50,083 nt of DNA from an uncultured Candidatus Woesearchaeota archaeon (GTDB lineage: Archaea; Nanobdellota; Nanobdellia; Woesearchaeales; GW2011-AR9), in NCBI GenBank assembly GCA_902529885.1, contig CABZYC010000003.1:1-50083 (forward strand), in the 5' to 3' direction. The notes under the pieces were generated by a model. It had not been told where the DNA came from. It searched no databases and was given only the letters and a program-made list of their open reading frames with translations. The translations under genes and the position numbers were made by a program. Below are positions 26,820-34,024 of the stretch, one piece after another (position 1 is the first letter of the stretch; each line of letters opens with the position of its first letter).

Positions 26820-27554
26820 ATGAATATTAGAAACACGTCTATTGTTCTCGCAATAACATACTTCTGTGGACAATTGATCGCGTTATTACTTACCAGCACC
26901 ATCAAATTCAAACCGGTAGTTGGACAAAGTGGCAACTTATTCATTGGTTTTATTATTGCCCTAACACTACTGGTACTTTTAATCAAATTTAAATTAATTA
27001 ATATTTGGAGAGCATGGTACACGTTAGCAGTATTATTAAGCATCACGTTAACATTCAGCATTATCCTTGCACCATTTTATGCGTTTTTAATTGCTATCTT
27101 GTTTACAGTAACAAAAATGTTACATAAAACAACTATAAGCCATAATCTGACAGAACTGTTTATTTACCCAGGCCTCGCCATTTTTTTCACACCACATTTT
27201 AACGTGTTAAACATTAGCCTCCTATTAGTAATAATAGCTGTGTACGACATGTTCAGTGTATGGCGTAGTAAACATATGATCATGTTAGCTAAAGCACAAG
27301 AAAAAGCTGATATGTACACAGGGTATTATCTTCCAATGAATAAGGGCCACATCTTTTTGGGTGGTGGAGACATTGCATTCCCAATGTTGTTCACATCAGT
27401 CATGTTCCATGCATACGGGTGGACAGCATTGATTATCCCTTTTTTTACCACGGCAGCAGTATACAGTCTGTTCAAACTTAAACAGAAATATTTTCCAGCA
27501 ATGCTTGTACTAAGCCTTGCATGCTTGTTAACCCTACCTTTTTTCTTAGTATGA
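26820..27554 (+). CDS. Presenilin/SPP-like intramembrane aspartyl protease
   Basis: Polytopic; YD motif VIAVYDMFSVW, GxGD motif FLGGGDIAFPMLF, C-terminal LTLP (PALP-like). Confidence 0.8.
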   Translation: MNIRNTSIVLAITYFCGQLIALLLTSTIKFKPVVGQSGNLFIGFIIALTLLVLLIKFKLINIWRAWYTLAVLLSITLTFSIILAPFYAFLIAILFTVTKMLHKTTISHNLTELFIYPGLAIFFTPHFNVLNISLLLVIIAVYDMFSVWRSKHMIMLAKAQEKADMYTGYYLPMNKGHIFLGGGDIAFPMLFTSVMFHAYGWTALIIPFFTTAAVYSLFKLKQKYFPAMLVLSLACLLTLPFFLV

Positions 27555-28238
27555 ATAATACGTGTGTGCACCTTCAGGTTTTAACACCATACCGTCATGC
27601 GCAGCTATAACATCACGGTCAAGTTCACGTTGTGCGTCACGAGCAAGAACCATGAAATCGTCAGGGTGTATACCGCTCGCACAACGGTTCAACACAGTTA
27701 TTTTAGCGTTGATGGTACGCAAAACGTCTACTAAATGATCTTTCGGTACACCACGAGCGCCAACACTCACTATGAAAATGTCCATCTCATCTTGACAATA
27801 AGGTAACCCTTCACTACAATACAAAATTCGTGTGTGCGGCGTCTCAATAAAAACTTGGCTTGATACCCCGTTGAACTCAGTGGTAACACGACAGTTTCGT
27901 AACTGTACAGTGTTCGCTGCAGAATCAATTGAAGCACCAGACAAATCGTTCGCACGAATCTTTTCTCGGACAGAAACAGGCAAATAAACCGTCTCAACTT
28001 TACCAGTTGCACATGTTAAGTACACATCATTATTGTGAAGTAGCTGGTTACTACTTAACACAACCGTGCTTGTTTTACCAGGTAACAGTTTATAGTTCAC
28101 CATGTTCACCATACTGCCTGGCCCAGGGTCAACATGAATCTGTTCATCACGGAAGGTTACCATCATACCACCACTTTGCCGTCTACCTTGTAAACAAGAT
28201 TGTAAATCGCCGGCAGTCCCTAAAAAAGTTAATTTCAT
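27546..28238 (-). CDS. Metallo-beta-lactamase-fold protein with degenerate metal-binding motif
   Basis: MKLTFLGTAGDL...GGMMVTFRDEQIHVDPGPGS typical of an archaeal MBL family, but HxHxDH replaced by SSNQLLHNND. Confidence 0.72.
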   Translation of the reverse strand: MKLTFLGTAGDLQSCLQGRRQSGGMMVTFRDEQIHVDPGPGSMVNMVNYKLLPGKTSTVVLSSNQLLHNNDVYLTCATGKVETVYLPVSVREKIRANDLSGASIDSAANTVQLRNCRVTTEFNGVSSQVFIETPHTRILYCSEGLPYCQDEMDIFIVSVGARGVPKDHLVDVLRTINAKITVLNRCASGIHPDDFMVLARDAQRELDRDVIAAHDGMVLKPEGAHTYYSY

Positions 28239-28290
28239 ACCATCTTCGAGGCGTGAGGATGTTATAAATATTTAGGGTTTCACGAGAAGA

Positions 28291-28298
28291 TTTATAAA
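28291..28298 (+). promoter_or_regulatory. TATA box upstream of tRNA-His (TTTATAAA)
   Basis: TTTATAAA 26 nt before G-1 of the tRNA. Confidence 0.65.
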
Positions 28299-28324
28299 AT
28301 AGTTCATGTCAGTTCCTAAGTAAT

Positions 28325-28400
28325 GGCGACCGTTGTATAACGGCTAGTATACAAGACTGTGGATCTTGAGGAGGGGGTTCGATTCCCCCCGGTCGCCCCA
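28325..28400 (+). tRNA. tRNA-His (GTG) with encoded G-1 and CCA
   Basis: G-1 + GCGACCG/CGGTCGC acceptor, CAAGA-CTGTGGA-TCTTG anticodon arm, GGGGG-TTCGATT-CCCCC T arm, C73 then CCA. Confidence 0.96.
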
Positions 28401-28445
28401 TTTTATACAGTAAACTTTAAACGTTCACGACCATACCATACCCTC

Positions 28446-29684
28446 ATGAAATTTATTAAAGCCAAAGGTGTGAGGGATGTTGAACCACAAATTAAACTTC
28501 TAAAAAACGAAATGTTCAAGGTAATCCAAGACATATTTGAAAGTCATGGTCTTTTACCACTTGAAACACCTGTTATTGAACGATGGGAAACATTGTCTGC
28601 TAAATACGGAGCAGGGGAAGGCAGCGACGTGTTAAAAGAAACGTTCAAACTTCACGATCAAGGTGGGCGAGACCTGGGATTACGTTTTGAGCTTACAACA
28701 TCATTAGCACGGTACCTTGCAGAACGGCCAAACACAAAAATGCCATTTAAACGTTACGAGCTTGGGAGAGTCTACAGGGATGGCCCGCTTAAAGTAGGAC
28801 GGTACAGAGAATTTTGGCAGTGTGACGCAGACATTGTAGGGACAAACTCGTTGCAAGCAGACGCAGAATTGATTGCTATTATCCATAAAGGATTATCAAA
28901 ACTTAATATCGAACATGTTATTAAAATTAATAACCGGAAAATTTTAACGGGCATGTGTGAAGATGCAGGCGTTGATAATTCGCATGATGCCATTATTGCC
29001 ATAGATAAACTTGATAAAATTGGAGCGGAAGGTGTTGAGAAAGAGTTACAAGAACGTAACATTGAAATTAGTGCAACCCGACGTTTACTTCAACTTGTAC
29101 AGACACCGTTCAACGAATTAGATTTAATTAGCCAAGCTGGGAAAGATGGGATTGAAGAGCTTAAGAACGTTATTGAATTATGTAAACAGTATAATGTACC
29201 TTTAGAAATCAATACATCCTTAGCAAGAGGACAAGCATATTATACAGGAACCGTCATTGAAGCTTTCGCAATAAATTCAAAAATAACAAGTAGTATAGCT
29301 GCAGGTGGCCGTTACGATAACATGATTGGGGACTATATGGGTAACAAAACAGTGCCAGCAATAGGAATCTCTTTTGGTGCAGAACCAATCATGGACATTT
29401 TATCTGAGAATAAATCATTACGTCATTCTGCCAAATTCTTGTTTGTACCAATGAAAATTGAAGGAGCACCAATCGTTGAAAAAATGAGAAGTGAAGGTCT
29501 TAAAATTGAGCTTGCGTACGGAAAAAAAGGGTTAAGTAAATATCTTGATTATGCAAACGTGTTAAACATACCATACGTTATTATACACGGTGAAAAAGAA
29601 GTGCAGGCAGGAAATTATACGGTTAAAAATATGTCTACAGGCGAACAAACAACTGTAACTTTGGAACAACTCAAATGTCTTTAA
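28446..29684 (+). CDS. hisS: Histidyl-tRNA synthetase
   Basis: KAKGVRDVEP, LRFELTTSLARYLAE, YRDGPLKVGRYREFWQCDADIVG, ARGQAYYTGTVIEAF, AAGGRYDNMIGDY. ORF opens at 28359 inside the tRNA; ATG 28446 preferred. Confidence 0.93.
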   Translation: MKFIKAKGVRDVEPQIKLLKNEMFKVIQDIFESHGLLPLETPVIERWETLSAKYGAGEGSDVLKETFKLHDQGGRDLGLRFELTTSLARYLAERPNTKMPFKRYELGRVYRDGPLKVGRYREFWQCDADIVGTNSLQADAELIAIIHKGLSKLNIEHVIKINNRKILTGMCEDAGVDNSHDAIIAIDKLDKIGAEGVEKELQERNIEISATRRLLQLVQTPFNELDLISQAGKDGIEELKNVIELCKQYNVPLEINTSLARGQAYYTGTVIEAFAINSKITSSIAAGGRYDNMIGDYMGNKTVPAIGISFGAEPIMDILSENKSLRHSAKFLFVPMKIEGAPIVEKMRSEGLKIELAYGKKGLSKYLDYANVLNIPYVIIHGEKEVQAGNYTVKNMSTGEQTTVTLEQLKCL

Positions 29685-29833
29685 AACAAATGTTTGGATA
29701 CTTTTTGTTAATTGTATCCATCTTTAATTTTGGACTATTCATGTTTACGATCACAACACCAAAAATATTTTGGATAATTTTAATTTTAACGGCAATCCCT
29801 ACATTCACCATGTATCGTCAGGGTGCCGAGTAA
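29675..29833 (+). CDS. Small 2-TM protein (52 aa), overlaps hisS 3' end and map 3' end
   Basis: ATG 29675 to TAA 29833: MSLKQMFGYFLLIVSIFNFGLFMFTITTPKIFWIILILTAIPTFTMYRQGAE; below the length cut-off of the supplied ORF track. Confidence 0.5.
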   Translation: MSLKQMFGYFLLIVSIFNFGLFMFTITTPKIFWIILILTAIPTFTMYRQGAE

Positions 29834-30728
29834 TTACTTCTACACCGTCAGCTGTTACAATCATTGAATGTTCAAATTGTGCAACTAAACCGTTGGATAC
29901 CTCGCATAAAGGAGGGTAGTCTTGTAACACACCTTGTTTCACCAGTTCACGAAGGCCAAGCAGAGTTGTACCTTTACCAAACTGTTTAGTCAAATCTTTT
30001 GTACAAAATGGTAAGCCGTTACGCTGTTCAATGAACGCCATTATTTTTCGTGCTGCTGGCGACCGTACACTACGTTCGCTCACTTGCATAAAAATTGTAC
30101 TTTCACCCTTGTTACGTATTAATCCTTCACCATACGTTAAAAATGGTTCAATAGCAATCTCCATACCTTCCTCAATACGCGTTTTTTCTTCAGTGTTAAT
30201 TGCAGGTATACTAATACCAGCATGCACAGTGTACCGATCAATAGTGTGACCCGACAAATTCCGAATTACATTAAAACCATGCGCTGTTGCAACTTCATTA
30301 GTTCGTTGCCCAATCTCGCCAAGAGTTATACCTGGACGAATCACAGAAATAGTTTCTTTCAACGTGTTTTGTGTTGCTAAAATTAGTTCAGTATGATCAT
30401 TCGTACTAACCTCCACCGTCATTGCGTTATCTGCAAGCCAACCATTAATATGTACACCAATATCGATCTTTACAAGGTCGCCCCTGTCAAACGTTCCAAG
30501 ATCATCTTCTTTTGGACAAAAGTGGGCAGCACAATCATTGAGTGCCATCTGTGCCCAAGCAATTTCGCCGCCAAGTTCAATAATACGTGCTTCACAATAA
30601 TCCATTACACTAATATAACTAGCACCTTCAATAATACGTTCTGCGCCTTCCCTACGTACTTGCGCAGCAATTTTGCCAGCTTTACGTAAACAGTTTATCC
30701 GATCCATAATTTGCTTGTTAGCCCCCAC
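29805..30728 (-). CDS. map: Methionine aminopeptidase type II
   Basis: VKIDIGVHINGWLADNAMTV, LSGHTIDRY, MEIAIEPF, LVAQFEHSMIVT metal-ligand motifs. Confidence 0.92.
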   Translation of the reverse strand: MGANKQIMDRINCLRKAGKIAAQVRREGAERIIEGASYISVMDYCEARIIELGGEIAWAQMALNDCAAHFCPKEDDLGTFDRGDLVKIDIGVHINGWLADNAMTVEVSTNDHTELILATQNTLKETISVIRPGITLGEIGQRTNEVATAHGFNVIRNLSGHTIDRYTVHAGISIPAINTEEKTRIEEGMEIAIEPFLTYGEGLIRNKGESTIFMQVSERSVRSPAARKIMAFIEQRNGLPFCTKDLTKQFGKGTTLLGLRELVKQGVLQDYPPLCEVSNGLVAQFEHSMIVTADGVEVITRHPDDTW

Positions 30729-30733
30729 CTTTT

Positions 30734-31099
30734 TTAACGTTTACTGAATATTATGTTTTGATACACAATAAAACTGCAAATACTCAGCCCAGCAATTGTT
30801 AAAGCTAAGCTAAGCATGTAAGGTAAACCAATATGGTATACCAAGCCAAACACGAAAATGCTTTGTAACCCGCCGTTAAAAAGGTTGTACCCAGTAAATT
30901 TTGTGAATTGAGCATAACTTGGTTTTCCTTTAAAAACGTATTTTGATTGATGAAAATAGTTGTAAAAAATACCTGACAGCAAAGATATTACGTGTGTCAA
31001 AGGTAACCAAACAAAAAATGATAATGATCCTGCAACAATAAACTGTAACAAGGTTGCTGCGCCGCCACCTACTAAGAATCGCCCGAATTGTTTCACCAT
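30734..31099 (-). CDS. GtrA-like polysaccharide membrane protein
   Basis: KQFGRFLVGGGAATLLQFIV...LSGIFYNYFHQSKYVFKG..FTKFTGYNLFNGGLQ, 4 TM. Confidence 0.85.
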   Translation of the reverse strand: MVKQFGRFLVGGGAATLLQFIVAGSLSFFVWLPLTHVISLLSGIFYNYFHQSKYVFKGKPSYAQFTKFTGYNLFNGGLQSIFVFGLVYHIGLPYMLSLALTIAGLSICSFIVYQNIIFSKR

Positions 31100-31108
31100 T
31101 ACACAATT

Positions 31109-31825
31109 TTAGTTAGTCTTAATAAGATTTTGTACCAGATTGATAGTATCAGACGGAGAAGTAACAGTGTTACCATTCACACGATCATCACAAAATATTT
31201 CGTGGTCGTTACCACCCTTAAACGTTTTATCACCAAAAAAGTGTATCTCATCAAACTCTTTTAGAAACTGTAAACAATAACGTTTATCCCACCCTTTTGG
31301 AAACACGTCAAAACTTATCTGACCACCTATACTAAACGTAAGTTGAGGATACTTCTCTGATAAACTTGATACCATCAAAGAACGAACGTTATACTCCATA
31401 TCATACTGTTCAAATGTTTGCCGCTCATTTGTAGAACATGCACGACCAGGCGGGGCAACATTGATCATGCCACTACGATGTTCAATGAACGTCCCACGTT
31501 TAAATGGTAAGGAAACAGTAGACATATGCTGCATACAATCGTTAATCAAGGATTGGTACACATCTTCCCCTACCATTGAAACCATAGTACTATTATGAAA
31601 CATTTCCGCACCCCTATACCCTTGCACACCGTTCTGAGGGAACCAGTACGTAAACAAATCTATAGCGTCACCCAATTGTTCTTTTTGTTTTGCTAAATCA
31701 GAACCACCCACAAAACCAAGGGTGTAATGTTGCGTCGCTCGATTAAGAGTGTCAACCATCTCACCAGTTATCTTCTGACGTGCAGGGGTCAATGTACCAT
31801 CAACATCGAATAGTAAAAGTTTCAT
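31109..31825 (-). CDS. Eukaryote-type (HAD) phosphomannomutase
   Basis: FDVDGTLTPARQKIT, GFVGGSDLAKQKEQLG, LPFKRGTFIEHRSGMINVAPPGRACS, FSIGGQISFDVFPKGWDKRYCLQ, HFFGDKTFKGGNDHEIF. Confidence 0.92.
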   Translation of the reverse strand: MKLLLFDVDGTLTPARQKITGEMVDTLNRATQHYTLGFVGGSDLAKQKEQLGDAIDLFTYWFPQNGVQGYRGAEMFHNSTMVSMVGEDVYQSLINDCMQHMSTVSLPFKRGTFIEHRSGMINVAPPGRACSTNERQTFEQYDMEYNVRSLMVSSLSEKYPQLTFSIGGQISFDVFPKGWDKRYCLQFLKEFDEIHFFGDKTFKGGNDHEIFCDDRVNGNTVTSPSDTINLVQNLIKTN

Positions 31826-32385
31826 TGCCCTTTATACAATCGATCAAGTTGGTCGCAAACAGTGTGATAAACCATATTATGAACTGTTTGAATAACACCA
31901 GTATGGTTTGAAGGAACAATTATATTATCAAAATCTTTACAGATACCACCCGTTTTACCAAGTAATGCAAACTGTTCATGCTGGGCATACTTTGAACTTT
32001 CCTGAAATGCTTTGTAAATATTAGGACTGTTACCACTAGTAGTTATACCAAGAACTAAGCATGGTAAACTACGAAAAGCTTCTACCTGTCGAGAAAAAAC
32101 AGATTCATAATCAAAATCATTAGCAATACTTGTCAAGTTACTTGTGTTACTTGTTAATGCAATAGCTGGTAAACCACGACGCTCCCTATCTGAATATGTT
32201 CCAACCAACTCTGCAACAAAATGTTGTGCATCAGCAGCACTACCACCATTGCCTGCCACTAATAAAATTCCACCACGATCATACAAATTCTTTATACGAT
32301 CAACTAACCCTTCAATCTTTTTATCAACACCATTCATCTGCTCTAAAGTATTTTGAAGTTCTGTTTGATAACTGTTCCAATCCAT
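31822..32385 (-). CDS. gmhA: SIS-domain phosphoheptose isomerase-like (GmhA-like)
   Basis: GILLVAGNGGSAADAQHFVAELVG, LTSNTSNLTSIANDFDYESVFSRQVEA, LGITTSGNSPNI. Confidence 0.83.
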   Translation of the reverse strand: MDWNSYQTELQNTLEQMNGVDKKIEGLVDRIKNLYDRGGILLVAGNGGSAADAQHFVAELVGTYSDRERRGLPAIALTSNTSNLTSIANDFDYESVFSRQVEAFRSLPCLVLGITTSGNSPNIYKAFQESSKYAQHEQFALLGKTGGICKDFDNIIVPSNHTGVIQTVHNMVYHTVCDQLDRLYKGQ

Positions 32386-32451
32386 AGTTCCACCAAATTG
32401 CTTTGTTCTTTAAAGTATTATGGAAGTAAAATATAGATGAAGATAGAAACC

Positions 32452-32459
32452 TTTATAAA
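32452..32459 (+). promoter_or_regulatory. TATA box upstream of 5S rRNA
   Basis: TTTATAAA about 21-24 nt before the inferred 5S 5' end. Confidence 0.6.
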
Positions 32460-32479
32460 TAAAACATTTCCCCTACCTT

Positions 32480-32592
32480 ATTGACGGTCATAAAGACGAG
32501 GTACACCTGTACCCATCTCGAACACAGAAGTTAAGCTTCGTCTTGTACTGCTTTGTACTGTACTTATGTACGGGAACAGCAGTATGCTGTCT
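32480..32592 (+). rRNA. rrf: 5S ribosomal RNA (boundaries approximate)
   Basis: GACGGTCATAAAGACGAGGTACACCTGTACCCATCTCGAACACAGAAGTTAAGC core; helix I GACGGT/GCTGTC; T6 tract just after. Confidence 0.92.
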
Positions 32593-32635
32593 TTTTTCAT
32601 AACATTCTTAAACATATTGTTAAATAACTTGTTTC

Positions 32636-33343
32636 ATGAAAGTAATATTGTTAGCTGCTGGTTATGGAACACGATTATACCCCTTAACAAAAGATATGCC
32701 AAAAGCACTCATTAAAATCAATAAAATCACAATATTAGATAGGATTTTATCTGAATTGAAAAATGAAACCTGCCACCTAGTTACAAATAATAAATTTTAT
32801 AATCATTTTTTACAACATAGTATGGGCCAGTATTCCGTGATTAACGATGGCACTTCATCAAACGATGACCGGCTTGGTGCGGTCGGTGACATAATATATA
32901 CAATAAAGATAAAATCAATTAACGACGATGTATTAATCATAAATACAGACAATATGTTTGGTTGTAAAATCCAAGAATTTATTCAATTCGCACAATCACA
33001 ACCATATTCAGTCACAGCTTGTAAAGATATGCAGCACAAAGATAATGTACGAGGAAGATTTGGAGTTGTTGTACACAATCAAAATAATATTGTTACTCAG
33101 TTCCAAGAAAAACCAAGTGAGCCACTAAGTACATTAGCGTCAGTTGGACTATATTACATCAAAAAAAAAGATCTTAACTTCATGAAGGAATGTGCACAAA
33201 GGTCCGCAGATAATACAGGGGACATGATACAGTATCTTGTAGAAAAAACTAAAGTTGCAGCGTGGCCATTTTCACAAGCTTGGAGTGATGTGGGAACACA
33301 TGATAGCTTAAAAGAAGCATCATTATTGTTTAAAACAAGGTAA
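32636..33343 (+). CDS. Sugar-phosphate nucleotidyltransferase
   Basis: KVILLAAGYGTRLYPLTKDMPKALIKI, DVLIINTDNMF, GDMIQYLVE, AWSDVGTHDSL. Confidence 0.9.
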   Translation: MKVILLAAGYGTRLYPLTKDMPKALIKINKITILDRILSELKNETCHLVTNNKFYNHFLQHSMGQYSVINDGTSSNDDRLGAVGDIIYTIKIKSINDDVLIINTDNMFGCKIQEFIQFAQSQPYSVTACKDMQHKDNVRGRFGVVVHNQNNIVTQFQEKPSEPLSTLASVGLYYIKKKDLNFMKECAQRSADNTGDMIQYLVEKTKVAAWPFSQAWSDVGTHDSLKEASLLFKTR

Positions 33344-33349
33344 ATAAAA

Positions 33350-34024
33350 ATGGATTACATAATTATACCAGCATATAATGAAGAGAAAGTTATTCAGAAA
33401 ACATTAGAAGAACTATATCAAGAAGGTTATACAAAAAATATAGTCATCATCGATGATTGTTCAACAGATAACACAAAAATGATTGCTACTAAATTCGGTT
33501 TTTTAATAGAACAAAAAATAAATAAAGGGCAAGGCGCAGCATTACGAACCGGTATTAAATATGCACTCGAACAAGGTGCAAAAAAAATAGTCACATTCGA
33601 TTCAGATGGACAACATGACCCAAAAGACATAAGACTAATATTAGACGAATTAGATAAATTCGAAGTTGTCTTAGGTTCAAGATTTATTGGGCAAACAACA
33701 AATTTACCTTTCTTAAGAAGGGTTATGTTGAAAGGATCAGTTATACTTTGCAGATTATTTTATGGATTGAAATTAACAGATAGCCACAATGGCCTAAGAG
33801 GATTTAGATCAGAATCAGCATCAAAAATAATGATTACAGAAGACAGAATGTTACATGCATCAGAAATATTACAACGAATCTCCGAACAAAAATTTTCATA
33901 TACGGAAGTTCCAGTTCATATTAGATACACAGAATACAGTTTAAAAAAAGGCCAAAGCATATGGAATGCTTTCAATATTCTAAAAGGAATGATAAAATTA
34001 AAAATTTATTCTAAGCAAGAATAA
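33350..34024 (+). CDS. Family 2 glycosyltransferase (dolichyl-phosphate sugar synthase-like)
   Basis: YIIIPAYNEEKVIQKTLEEL, VIIDDCSTDNT, NKGQGAALRTGI, FDSDGQHDP, LGSRF. Confidence 0.9.
   Translation: MDYIIIPAYNEEKVIQKTLEELYQEGYTKNIVIIDDCSTDNTKMIATKFGFLIEQKINKGQGAALRTGIKYALEQGAKKIVTFDSDGQHDPKDIRLILDELDKFEVVLGSRFIGQTTNLPFLRRVMLKGSVILCRLFYGLKLTDSHNGLRGFRSESASKIMITEDRMLHASEILQRISEQKFSYTEVPVHIRYTEYSLKKGQSIWNAFNILKGMIKLKIYSKQE

Noticed and set aside
28359-28445. N-terminal extension of the hisS ORF
   Set aside because: Lies partly inside tRNA-His; HisRS homology begins at MKFIKAKGVRD, so start is 28446.
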